Source: Halococcus hamelinensis 100A6
GTDB taxonomy: Archaea > Halobacteriota > Halobacteria > Halobacteriales > Halococcaceae
DNA length: 64,000 bases
Direction: 5' to 3'
Assembly (NCBI RefSeq): GCF_000336675.1
Contig: NZ_AOMB01000043.1
Span: 51,444 to 115,443 of the forward strand
Shown here: one piece after another, positions 16,673 to 25,085 of the stretch
How the letters are laid out: each line of letters starts with the position of its first letter
Position numbering within the stretch: the first letter of the stretch is position 1
Position numbers and translations under genes: made by a program
The notes under the pieces: generated by a model
What the model saw: the letters and a program-made list of their open reading frames with translations, nothing else
Told to the model about the DNA's origin: nothing
The model's database searches: none

Positions 16673-18703
16673 TCACGAACCCCGGTCCGCGGGGAAGCCC
16701 CCGGGGTCGGTGCCGAGGCCGACCGACCGAACGGCGGGGCTCGTCGACGGGGCGACCGAGGCGGACGCGTTGCCGAACACCGACCCGTTCGTCGCGTTCG
16801 CGCCCGACGTCGTTCCGTTCGCTGCGGGCCCCGCGGTGGTGTTCGTGGGCCCCGTCGCGTTGGTCACGGCGGGGGAGTCAGTGCTGTTGGCGAGCCGGTA
16901 GAGGTCGAGCTCGCCGTTGCTCATGACGAGGCTGACGCCGGGCGTGCCTTCGAGCCGCTCGAAGGCCGTCTCGTTGTAGCGGATCCCGTTGTAGACCTCG
17001 ATCTCGCGTTCGCGGGCGGCACCCGTCACCGCGAGGTACCTGACGTCCGAGGTCGGGGTGGTGACGGTAGTGGCGTTGGTGATGTTGATCGTCGAACCGC
17101 TGTAGCGGATCTCGTCGGCCTCCTCGTTCGCCTCGACGCCGTAGAGCCCGTGGCTCACGCGCCAGGGGCCCTCCCGCACCCCGTAGACCGAGGCGTTGGG
17201 TCCGGTGTGGGAGAACGTGTAGTCGTAACCGTCTATCCGGCCCTCGGTGACCTGGTCGTTCGGGATGAAGAGATAGGGGGAGGGGAATATCACCGCGATC
17301 GAGAGCACGAGCATGACCACGATGACGACCACCGTCACCGCACGGACGCCGCCGCCGGGGACCACCTCCGAGAGACCGGTGATGTACCGATAGAGGGCGA
17401 TCGTCCCGAGGATCGTCGCGATCACCATGATGAGTCCCACGTTCCGGAAGAAGAGCTCGGAGACGCTCCCGATGTAGAAGACCAGCGAGTAGGGGATGAG
17501 GACCACCAGCCCGATGGTGAAGTACTTCACGAGCGCCGAGGTGTCGGGGGCGTCGCGGAGTCGCCCGAAGAGGCTCGTGAGCATCAGGAGGCCCGCGAGC
17601 GCCGCGAAGACCATGCTCACCCCGAAGAGCTTGAGGAAGAGTTCGGGGATGCTGCCCCCGGCCTGGGTGAGCGAACTCCCCTGGCTCGCGGTCGTCGAGC
17701 CGAGGTTCGTCGATCCACCGGAGAGGAAGCTGAACAGCTCTCTGAGCACCGCGTTCACCGAACCCTCGAACCGGCTCCGGCCCAGCGACCACAACATGGA
17801 CGCCCCGATCAGGTAGACCGTCGGTGCGTAGAGCGGTTTGTGCTCGGCGATCCGGCTGTTCGGTCGGACGGTTCGGTAGACGAACTGGACCCCCGAGATC
17901 GTGATGAAGAGGATGATGAGGTTCGCGGCCTGCTGGGGGTGATAGAGCACCAGCGCACTGAGAATCAGCGCGAACGCCCCGCCGGCGGCCGAGACCGGCA
18001 GCTGGGTCTCGAAGACGTCGGTCGGGCTCGTGAGGTAGTTTATCAGGAGATAGAGCACAACCGGCGTCAGGAGGATGGTGTCGCTGATCGGGTGCGGGGT
18101 CATGTAGTTCGTCCCGAAGTGGTTGATCGGCAGGATGAGGAGCCCCGTGAGGCCGCCGAGCACCATCGCACCCCGGTGGGAGGTCATCGAGCGGATACAC
18201 AGCGGGATGAACACGACGTAGGCGACGACGAACAGGAGCACGCCGACCAACAGCGACCGGGTGATCGGGGTGCCGAGGACGCCGCTGACGAAGAGCCCGA
18301 CGGTGTGGACGCCGGGATAGAAGTCGCCGAAGATGCTCATCGAGCCGTTGTAGAGGTCCTTCGTCCACCCGAGGTGGGTCATGCCGTCGGCGGAGCCGTA
18401 GTAGTAGTAACTCCGGATCAGCGGGAGCGCCGCGATCGAGATCACCGACCCGCCCGCGAGGAAGAGCCCCGCGAGGTTGACGTAGCCCTCGGAGACGTAG
18501 AGGGTGACGACCACGCCGACGAGGAGCGCGATACCGACGCCGAGCCAGAAACCCCAGGGCGTCGCGCCGTAGATCGAGACCTCGTAGCCGGTGGTGGGCT
18601 CGTCGTAGGCGAACAGCACGCCGCCCGCGAGCGCGAGGTAGCCGACCACGAGCGCGAGCTTCCGGCCGCGATTCCGTGGGACGGCTTTCGTGAGCGTACT
18701 CAT
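16673..18703 (-). CDS. Large polytopic membrane protein, possibly GT-C-like, with sequon-rich extracellular tail
   Basis: 676 residues from ATG 18703. About 11-13 hydrophobic segments occupy residues 15-475. An early loop carries SADGMTHLGW after YYYYG, reminiscent of the acidic loop of GT-C-type enzymes, but I cannot assign a family. Roughly 200 C-terminal residues are hydrophilic and hold about 11 N-glycosylation sequons (N-x-S/T), ending in a Thr/Asn/Gly-rich stretch. It may polymerise or transfer glycan, or be a wall-anchored surface protein. The locus shows no other flippase, polymerase or oligosaccharyltransferase, so this gene is the best candidate for a membrane step. Long in-frame codons upstream of 18703 are non-coding. 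Confidence 0.75.
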   Translation of the reverse strand: MSTLTKAVPRNRGRKLALVVGYLALAGGVLFAYDEPTTGYEVSIYGATPWGFWLGVGIALLVGVVVTLYVSEGYVNLAGLFLAGGSVISIAALPLIRSYYYYGSADGMTHLGWTKDLYNGSMSIFGDFYPGVHTVGLFVSGVLGTPITRSLLVGVLLFVVAYVVFIPLCIRSMTSHRGAMVLGGLTGLLILPINHFGTNYMTPHPISDTILLTPVVLYLLINYLTSPTDVFETQLPVSAAGGAFALILSALVLYHPQQAANLIILFITISGVQFVYRTVRPNSRIAEHKPLYAPTVYLIGASMLWSLGRSRFEGSVNAVLRELFSFLSGGSTNLGSTTASQGSSLTQAGGSIPELFLKLFGVSMVFAALAGLLMLTSLFGRLRDAPDTSALVKYFTIGLVVLIPYSLVFYIGSVSELFFRNVGLIMVIATILGTIALYRYITGLSEVVPGGGVRAVTVVVIVVMLVLSIAVIFPSPYLFIPNDQVTEGRIDGYDYTFSHTGPNASVYGVREGPWRVSHGLYGVEANEEADEIRYSGSTINITNATTVTTPTSDVRYLAVTGAAREREIEVYNGIRYNETAFERLEGTPGVSLVMSNGELDLYRLANSTDSPAVTNATGPTNTTAGPAANGTTSGANATNGSVFGNASASVAPSTSPAVRSVGLGTDPGGFPADRGS

Positions 18704-18715
18704 CTGTGTGGAGGT

Positions 18716-18734
18716 CACGCCGTGTCGCGGCGTG
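18716..18734 (-). promoter_or_regulatory. Inverted repeat in the 5' leader of the membrane-protein gene
   Basis: CACGCCG-tgtcg-CGGCGTG (7-bp arms, 5-nt loop) lies 13 nt upstream of the ATG at 18703, between the start codon and a TATA-like element at 18762. In mRNA it would form a stem-loop close to the start site. Confidence 0.35.
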
Positions 18735-18761
18735 TGGGATACACGGTCTCTTGGGCGGTCG

Positions 18762-18768
18762 TTATAAA
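18762..18768 (-). promoter_or_regulatory. TATA-like box between divergent genes
   Basis: TTATAAA, near-palindromic, placed about 60 nt upstream of the minus-strand membrane-protein gene. It is about 90 nt from the plus-strand sulfatase-fold gene, too far to be that gene's own box without a long leader. Confidence 0.4.
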
Positions 18769-18859
18769 CGGTTTCCGTTCGGGAACGTCGTGTGAGGTGT
18801 TCGCACGAGGCGCGACGGACCGTGATGCCTAAGCCACGGAATCGAGAAGGGAACTCAGT

Positions 18860-20263
18860 ATGCAGCGCCCGAACATTGTCTGGATAACCCTCGAAAGCAC
18901 TCGGGCCGACCACACCACGATGAGCGGGTACTCGCGCGATACGACCCCGAACATCGACCGGATCGCCCGCGGGCAGCGCGGGCGCGCGTTCGACAACTGC
19001 CACACCCACGGGATCTGGACGCTCGCCTCCAGCGCGTCGATACTCACCGGCACCGTCCCGACCCACCACGGTGCGGGGATGGCGAACGACGCGATCCCCG
19101 ACGAGGTCGAGACGGTGCCCGAACGCCTCTCGGCGGCGGGCTATCACACCGCGTGTCTCTCGCCGAACTCCCACCTGAGTTCGGCGACGGAGCTCGACCG
19201 GGGCTTCGACGAGTTCGTCTGGCTGAGCGCCGACACCCTCCTCGACGCCGCGGGTCCCCGGATCCTGTTCAAGTACCTCCGGAACTGCCGGCGACACGGC
19301 CCCGGCTTCACCACCGACACCAGAAAGCACGGCACCGGCTTCATCATGAACGAGATGGCGAAGCGCCGGGTCGACGCCGCCGCCGAGGACGACGACCCGT
19401 TCTTCCTCTACGCCCACTACGGTGACCCCCACCACCCCTACCAGCCGCCGCGACGCTACCTCGAACCCTACGCCGACGACTTCGAGATGAGCGTGGACGA
19501 GGCGCTCGAACTCGGCCAGTACCACCACGGCAACTTCCACCAGCTGATCGCCGACGGCTGCCCGCTCGACGACGACGAGTGGAACGCGCTCCACGCGCTC
19601 TACGACGCCGAGATAGCCCACACCGACGAGCTCGTTGGCGACCTCTTCGAGCACGTCACGCGACTCGACAACACCGTCTTCGTCGTGACGGCCGACCACG
19701 GCGAGCTCTTCGGCGAGCAGGGCATGCTGGCCCACCTCGTCGTCACCGACGACGCCGTGACCCACGTCCCGCTGGTGACCCACGGCTTCGACGAACTCGT
19801 CGACCACGAGAGCGAGACCGTCCAGCACGCCGACGTGATGCGAACCCTCTGTGAGGTCGCGGGTGCCGGAGTCGAGGGCTTCCACGGGGTCGACCTCCGC
19901 GAGGAGACCCGCGATCACACCCTCACCCAGCGCGGCGCGAAGCGCACGCGAAAGAACCTCGACCGGTTCGCGGAGCTCAACCCCGATTTCGACCCCACGC
20001 CCTACCACACCTCGACCCTGAGCGCGCTCCGCACGGACGAGTTCAAGTATCAGAGAAGCGACGACCGGGCCGAGCTCTTCGCCCTCCCCGACGAGTGCGA
20101 GGACGTCGACGACGACCACCCCGAGGTAGCGGCGGACCTCGACGACGAACTCGAGACGATCCTCGAGACCGACGGCCAGCCGGCCTACAGCGGCGAACGC
20201 GAGGGGAAGTTCAGCGACGCGATGCGCGACCAGCTCGCGGATCTCGGCTACCTCGTGGACTAA
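18860..20263 (+). CDS. Sulfatase-fold (alkaline phosphatase superfamily) enzyme, Thr at the nucleophile position
   Basis: 467 residues. N-terminal WITLESTRADH supplies metal-binding acidic residues (Asp16 region). The signature region is TLASSASILTG at 54-64: Thr54 sits where true sulfatases carry the Cys/Ser that becomes formylglycine. Later motifs are DPHHPYQPP (about 191), VVTADHGELFGEQG (about 277) and a His-containing HVPLVTHG. Without a formylglycine precursor it is more likely to act as a phosphodiesterase or phosphoryl-group transferase than as a sulfatase, although related haloarchaeal genes are named sulfatase. No signal peptide or membrane helix. Ends 7 nt from the convergent toroid gene. 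Confidence 0.8.
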   Translation: MQRPNIVWITLESTRADHTTMSGYSRDTTPNIDRIARGQRGRAFDNCHTHGIWTLASSASILTGTVPTHHGAGMANDAIPDEVETVPERLSAAGYHTACLSPNSHLSSATELDRGFDEFVWLSADTLLDAAGPRILFKYLRNCRRHGPGFTTDTRKHGTGFIMNEMAKRRVDAAAEDDDPFFLYAHYGDPHHPYQPPRRYLEPYADDFEMSVDEALELGQYHHGNFHQLIADGCPLDDDEWNALHALYDAEIAHTDELVGDLFEHVTRLDNTVFVVTADHGELFGEQGMLAHLVVTDDAVTHVPLVTHGFDELVDHESETVQHADVMRTLCEVAGAGVEGFHGVDLREETRDHTLTQRGAKRTRKNLDRFAELNPDFDPTPYHTSTLSALRTDEFKYQRSDDRAELFALPDECEDVDDDHPEVAADLDDELETILETDGQPAYSGEREGKFSDAMRDQLADLGYLVD

Positions 20264-20269
20264 CGCTGC

Positions 20270-21445
20270 CTACGATTCGGGGTCGAGGTTCGCCGTGGCG
20301 GCGAGCGCGAGGCACATCCACGCCTGACTCCAGCGGATGTACGGCGTCTCGTCGTCCAGCAGGCGGCCGCGGCGGCGGTAGAAGTAGCCGTCCTCGTCGT
20401 AGAGGTTCTCGATCGACCACTCGATGACCGAACGGGCCGTCTCGCGACTCTCGGGTCGGCCGTCGGTGACGAACGTCACGACCGACTGGGCGGCGGCGTG
20501 GGCGTCGTAGGGTTTCGAGGTCTCGTGTTCGAACTTCGGCGCGCCGTCGGGTTCGAAGAGGTGCTCGCGGTAGAACTCGAGGCCGCGCTCGTAGCTCGCC
20601 TCCGCGCCCGCGACGTCGCCACCCGAATCGAGGTAGTGCCGGAGGGATTCGAGTACGAAGCCGGTGTGGAAGTTGTCGTGGCTGATGTGGGAGTCGGCGG
20701 CCGGCATCGAGTAGTGCCACGCACCGCTGTCCTCCTGGGCCGACTCGACGAACGTCACGAGGGCGTCTGCACGCGCCATGAGTTCCTCGGACCCGTTCTC
20801 GGCCGCCACCATCGCGAACAGCCGGGCCGCGAGCGCGTTGACGTTTATCACCACGAACTCGTCGTCGGTGGAGTAGGTGTAGGCGTCGAAGCCGTCGATC
20901 TCGACGGTGTTGATCTCGGTGCGGATGAACTCGCAGGCCCCCTCCGCGACCGTCAGCGAGCGTTCGTCGCCCGTGATCCGGTGGTGGCGCACGAACGCCT
21001 GGGCGGCGAACACCGTCACGACCACCGACGGCCAGTAGGCTGGGAGGTGGAACTTCCGGGCGTTCTGCCAGGGGAAGTTGTAGCCCCAGCACGGGCGGTC
21101 GAACCGGGTCGACTGGTACTCGGCGAGCCAGTCGAGCAGCCACTCGGCGCGGTCGAGGTACGTCCCGTCGTCGGTGGCCTCGTAGCGATGGAGGTTCGCG
21201 AGCGCGAACAGGGCCATCCCCTTCGGGTTTCGCTCCTTCGGGACCGACAGCGCCGGTCGGAGGTTGACCGGCGAGAGGTTCACGGTGTGCGTCCAGACCA
21301 GTCGCGTGAACCAGTTGTCGACGAGCGTGTCTGAGTGCGGGCTGTTGAGCCCGTCGTAGGGGTCCCAGCCGGCGTAGTCGCGGTCGTGTGCCCAGTCGAG
21401 CGCGCGGTCCGCGACCGCCGCCACGTCGGGGTCGGTCCGGTTCAT
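20270..21445 (-). CDS. Alpha/alpha-toroid-like protein of a polysaccharide operon
   Basis: 391 residues, all-helical in appearance, with repeating W/H/Y-rich motifs (DRDYAGWDPYDGLNS near residue 22, WGYNFPWQNARKF near 125, SHDNFHTGFVLESL near 258, PYIRWSQAWMCLAL near the end). This pattern is typical of (alpha/alpha)6 barrels of glycosidases and uronate lyases. It is clearly paralogous to the gene at 25086 (same GWD, NLRP/NVRP, KGxALFxxANL and HNGF/HTGF blocks). It may bind or cut the polymer or help release it. Starts inside the DUF354 gene's stop (4-nt overlap), so it is the last gene of a four-gene coupled operon. Confidence 0.72.
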   Translation of the reverse strand: MNRTDPDVAAVADRALDWAHDRDYAGWDPYDGLNSPHSDTLVDNWFTRLVWTHTVNLSPVNLRPALSVPKERNPKGMALFALANLHRYEATDDGTYLDRAEWLLDWLAEYQSTRFDRPCWGYNFPWQNARKFHLPAYWPSVVVTVFAAQAFVRHHRITGDERSLTVAEGACEFIRTEINTVEIDGFDAYTYSTDDEFVVINVNALAARLFAMVAAENGSEELMARADALVTFVESAQEDSGAWHYSMPAADSHISHDNFHTGFVLESLRHYLDSGGDVAGAEASYERGLEFYREHLFEPDGAPKFEHETSKPYDAHAAAQSVVTFVTDGRPESRETARSVIEWSIENLYDEDGYFYRRRGRLLDDETPYIRWSQAWMCLALAATANLDPES

Positions 21446-22539
21446 CGGCGACCACAACACGAGTCTATCAGGTCGTTCGTGAGGTCGATGACCTCCTCGC
21501 GCACCGCGTGGGCGCGCTCGCGGTCGGGGTCGATGTCCGACTCGTCGAGCGACGCGACGTGGTCGATGATCGCTTCGGGGTCGCGCGAGTGGAAGATCCG
21601 GCCGTCGGCGACGAGCTCCTGGTCGACCGAGAGCAGCGTGTTCGGGAAGAAGGAGACGGCGGGTTTCTCCATGCAGGCGGCTTCGCGCGACATGGTGCCC
21701 GAGCCGGTGAGGACACAGCGGGCGTGCCAGGCGAGCTGGAGCCCGTTGACCGCGCCCTGCGGGACGAACACCTCGTCGTCGGGGTACGCCCCGGCGTGAC
21801 CCTCGTCGCCGCGGCCCCGCGGGAGGTAGACGACGCCGATGTCGTGGTCGACGGCGGCCGCGAGGAGCTGGGGGACGATCGAGTCGGCGTCGACGTAGGC
21901 CGCCGTCAGCGCCTCCGGACGGAGCACGATGTACTCGCCCGACGCGAACGGGAGCCGGTCGGGGAAGTCGGGGTCGGGTTCGAAGCCCGCGACGTAGACG
22001 TCCTCCTTGTAGCCGTCGTAGGTGTGCACGGAGTCCGTGTCGGCCCCCCATCGGGTGAGTTCTTCGGTGGCGAACGCCCGGGGCACCACGTTGTGGGTCG
22101 CGGCGGCCTCGAAGCGGTTGTAGAGCTCCTCGACCCAGAGCCCGTCGATGTGCGCCGTGATGTCGTTGTCCGTGAAGTGTATCGAGGGGATCCCGCGGGC
22201 CTTCGAGGCGAGGATGCACATCGCGTTGCGCGAGGAGAGCGAGACGTCGCAGTCGGGGGCCTGGAGCGCGAGCTGGGCGGTCCGGAGCGGGATGCCGAAC
22301 TTCCGGACGAGGGCGTTGTCGAAGTCACGGCCCACGACCCGGTGGTCGAAGCCGACCTCCTTCGCGAGCGAGACGGTCTCGGTCTTCTCGCGCACCGTGG
22401 TCGTCACCGAGACCCCGTCGAGCCCGCCGACGAGCGCGTCGAAGAAGAACGGGTGTGAGGGGCTCACGAGGTCGATCCACGCCCGGACGAGGTCGGTACG
22501 GGCGGTGGCTTCGGCCTCGGTTCGGGTGCGCCCGCTCAT
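21442..22539 (-). CDS. DUF354-family glycosyltransferase-like protein
   Basis: 365 residues from ATG 22539, four nt inside the dehydrogenase stop codon. The fold suggested is GT-B like the UDP-GlcNAc 2-epimerases: FDALVGGL near the start, then HFTDNDITAH, VVYLPRGRGD and the C-terminal LTGSGTMSREAACMEKPAVSFFP, which matches the DUF354 (PF04007) conserved block. It probably transfers or processes a uronic acid made by the upstream epimerase and dehydrogenase. A distant relative occurs at 29709. The activity of DUF354 proteins is not established. Confidence 0.8.
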   Translation of the reverse strand: MSGRTRTEAEATARTDLVRAWIDLVSPSHPFFFDALVGGLDGVSVTTTVREKTETVSLAKEVGFDHRVVGRDFDNALVRKFGIPLRTAQLALQAPDCDVSLSSRNAMCILASKARGIPSIHFTDNDITAHIDGLWVEELYNRFEAAATHNVVPRAFATEELTRWGADTDSVHTYDGYKEDVYVAGFEPDPDFPDRLPFASGEYIVLRPEALTAAYVDADSIVPQLLAAAVDHDIGVVYLPRGRGDEGHAGAYPDDEVFVPQGAVNGLQLAWHARCVLTGSGTMSREAACMEKPAVSFFPNTLLSVDQELVADGRIFHSRDPEAIIDHVASLDESDIDPDRERAHAVREEVIDLTNDLIDSCCGRR

Positions 22540-23819
22540 AGTTCGACGACCCTCAATCCGGCCGCCTCCCACTCGGCGGCATCGAGGAGGCCCTTCGTAT
22601 CCACGACGACGTCGCCGGCGAGCCGGCTGGCGACGTCGGTCGGGTCGAGCGCTGCGTACTCGTCGTGGTCGGTGGCGATGACGACGGCGTCGGCCCCCGC
22701 CAGTGCGTCGTCGAGCGGCGAGAGCGCGAAGCGCTGGTCGGTGACGTGCGGGTCGGTGAGCCTGACGTCGACCGACGGTTCGTCGGTGCCGTCGTCGACC
22801 CCGGGTGCGGTCGCCGCCCGCGCCCGCGTCTGAAGCACCTCCGCGAGGCGGAGGCCGGGGCTCTCGCGGGCGTCCGCGACGTTGCCCTTGTAGGCCACGC
22901 CGAGCACCGCGACCGTCGAGCCCGCGAGCGAGCCCACGCCCGCCGCCACGAGGTCGGTGACGTAGTCGGCCATCCCGTCGTTGATCGCCCGGGCGCGCTC
23001 GATCAGGTCGAGGCGCTCCGAGTGCTGGCCGAGGAACAGCGGGTCGATCGGGATGCAGTGCCCGCCGACGCCGGGCCCCGGCTGGTGGAGGTCCACCCGC
23101 GGGTGGTGGTTCGCGAGCGCGATCGCCTCGCGCGAATCGAGCCCGTAGTCCGCCGCCACCATCGCGACCTCGTTGGCGAGCGCGATGTTCACGTCCCGAT
23201 ACGTGTTCTGGATGAGCTTGACGAACTCACAGAGGGTCGGGTCGGTCGTGGTACGGAGTTCGCCCTCGACGAACGAGCCGTAGAGTTCGGTCGTGCGCTC
23301 GACCGCCCGCTCGTCGACGCCGCCCACCGCGCGGTCGTTCCCACGGAGTTCGGCGACCACGTTGCCCGGCAGCATCGTCTCGGGCGAGTACGCCAGCGAG
23401 AACGCGCCCACGGCGAGCCCCGAATCTTCGAGGATCGGGCCGACGACCTCGGTGGTGGTCCCCGGCGGCACGGTGGATTCGAGCACCACGGTGTCGTCTT
23501 CTCGGAGAACGCCAGCGACGGTTTCGGCGGCCGCCTCCACGTACGAGAGGTCCGCGCGCCCTCCGTCGAGCGGGGTCGGGACGCAGATCAGGTGGTAGTC
23601 GGCGGCGACCGCTTCCGAAGAGACCGAGAGCGAGCCATCGAGCGCGCGCTCGATGAACGTATCGAGCCCGGGTTCGTCGACGGGGACGTCGCCGGCGGCG
23701 AGCCGGTCGAGCAGCTCGGCGTTCACGTCGTAGCCGGTGACGTCGTGGCCGGCGTCCGCGAGCATCGCGGCGGTCGGCAGCCCGATGTAGCCGAGGCCGT
23801 GGACACAGACCGAACTCAT
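22536..23819 (-). CDS. wecC: Nucleotide-sugar dehydrogenase (UDP-N-acetyl-D-mannosaminuronate dehydrogenase type)
   Basis: 427 residues from ATG 23819. Rossmann motif VHGLGYIGLPTA at the N-terminus, LICVPTPLDGG (about 80), ESTVPPGTT, the catalytic Cys255 in GVGGHCIPIDP, and VLGVAYKGNVADARESP in the C-terminal domain. It oxidises the C6 hydroxyl of UDP-HexNAc to a uronate with two NAD+. With the 2-epimerase encoded 4 nt before it, the natural product would be UDP-ManNAcA. A second dehydrogenase at 35011 differs in context. Confidence 0.92.
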   Translation of the reverse strand: MSSVCVHGLGYIGLPTAAMLADAGHDVTGYDVNAELLDRLAAGDVPVDEPGLDTFIERALDGSLSVSSEAVAADYHLICVPTPLDGGRADLSYVEAAAETVAGVLREDDTVVLESTVPPGTTTEVVGPILEDSGLAVGAFSLAYSPETMLPGNVVAELRGNDRAVGGVDERAVERTTELYGSFVEGELRTTTDPTLCEFVKLIQNTYRDVNIALANEVAMVAADYGLDSREAIALANHHPRVDLHQPGPGVGGHCIPIDPLFLGQHSERLDLIERARAINDGMADYVTDLVAAGVGSLAGSTVAVLGVAYKGNVADARESPGLRLAEVLQTRARAATAPGVDDGTDEPSVDVRLTDPHVTDQRFALSPLDDALAGADAVVIATDHDEYAALDPTDVASRLAGDVVVDTKGLLDAAEWEAAGLRVVEL

Positions 23820-24931
23820 CCCGAGACCCCCCCGACCGACGTCGCCGGTCCGACCCCGACGAGGTCGAGGATCCGGTCGGCGGCGCGGCCGTCGCCGAAG
23901 GGGTTCTCCCAGTCGGTGCCGGCGTCGAGCGCGTCGCGCGCGCCCGCCGCGATGGCGTCGGGGCCGACCCCGACGACGCGGTTCGCGCCGACGTCGACGG
24001 TCTCGGGGCGCTCGGTGTTGTCGCGCAGGGTGACACACGGCGTCCCGAGGATGCACGCCTCCTCCTGCACCCCGCCCGAGTCGGTGAAGACGAGCCGGGC
24101 GGTGCTTTCGAGCCGGAGGAAATCCAGGAAGTCCTGGGGTTCGACCGTCGTGATCGCAGACGGGAGGTCGATCTCGAACTCGTCGAGGCGCTCGCGCGCC
24201 CGTGGGTGAATGGGGTAGACGACGTCGAGTCCCGATTCGCTGGCGAACCCCGCCACGCCGTCGAGGAGGCTCGAAAACCGAGCCCGGTCGTCGACGTTCT
24301 CGGCGCGGTGGGCGGTCAGCAGACAGAACTCGTCGGCCGTGAGGTCGTTCTCGGCGAGCACCCGGCTCTTCTCGGCCGCGAGGTCGCGATAGCCGATGAC
24401 CGAATCCACGATGGTGTTGCCGGTGACCTCGATCCGGTCGACGGGGACGCCCTCCTCGCGGAGGTAGCGTGCGGCCTGGTCGGTCGGGCAGAAGAGGTAG
24501 TCGGCGGCGTGGTCGGCGAGCACCCGGTTGACCTCCTCGGGCATCCCCCGGTCGAAGCTCCGGAGGCCGGCCTCGACGTGGCCGAGCACGCAGTCGAGCT
24601 TGCTCGCGGCGATCGAACCCGCGAGCACGGTGTTGGTGTCGCCCTGGACCAGCACGACCTCGGGCTCCTCGTCGAGGAACACCGACTCGATCTCGCGGAT
24701 CATCGCGCCGGTCTGGGCGCTGTGCGAACCGGACCCGACCGCGAGGTTGTGGTCGGGGGTCGGGAGTTCGAGCTGGTCGAAGAACACCGCATCGAGTTCC
24801 TCGGAGTAGTGCTGTCCGGTGTGGACCACGGAGTAACCGACCCCGCGCTCCTCGCAGGCGTCGATCACGGGCGCGAGCTTGATGATCTCCGGACGGGTAC
24901 CGAGGACGATCGTCACGGCGGTATCGCTCAT
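23816..24931 (-). CDS. wecB: UDP-N-acetylglucosamine 2-epimerase (non-hydrolysing)
   Basis: 371 residues from ATG 24931 (MSDTAVTIVLGTRPEIIKLAP). Landmark motifs: GTRPEIIK (10-17), HTGQHYS, VQGDTNTVLAG, GHVEAGLRS with EVNR, LLTAHRAENV and the C-terminal DSGGVQEEA. It interconverts UDP-GlcNAc and UDP-ManNAc in the cytosol. It is the first gene of the coupled operon epimerase-dehydrogenase-DUF354-toroid, so it supplies ManNAc for the uronate. The 154-nt region upstream holds its likely promoter. Confidence 0.94.
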   Translation of the reverse strand: MSDTAVTIVLGTRPEIIKLAPVIDACEERGVGYSVVHTGQHYSEELDAVFFDQLELPTPDHNLAVGSGSHSAQTGAMIREIESVFLDEEPEVVLVQGDTNTVLAGSIAASKLDCVLGHVEAGLRSFDRGMPEEVNRVLADHAADYLFCPTDQAARYLREEGVPVDRIEVTGNTIVDSVIGYRDLAAEKSRVLAENDLTADEFCLLTAHRAENVDDRARFSSLLDGVAGFASESGLDVVYPIHPRARERLDEFEIDLPSAITTVEPQDFLDFLRLESTARLVFTDSGGVQEEACILGTPCVTLRDNTERPETVDVGANRVVGVGPDAIAAGARDALDAGTDWENPFGDGRAADRILDLVGVGPATSVGGVSG

Positions 24932-25085
24932 CGCCGAACGCCCTCCCTTCCCGCCGTCGACAGTCGATAGTGTGTGAACTGAGTCATAGGTGTCGTATCG
25001 GGGACGCACCGCCACTGCAGACCTCGCCGCGAACCGTAGAACCCGGCATCAAGGGCATCATGCGGTCCCTTCATCGGCCCGCTTA

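Noticed and set aside
18704..20119. In-frame upstream extension of the membrane-protein gene to over 1100 codons
   Set aside because: The extension is antisense to the sulfatase-fold gene and has no protein-like motifs; ATG 18703 begins the first membrane segment.
21446..22219. In-frame upstream extension of the toroid gene at 20270
   Set aside because: It is an out-of-frame reading of the DUF354 gene, Arg/Pro-rich and without motifs; the ATGA overlap supports the start at 21445.
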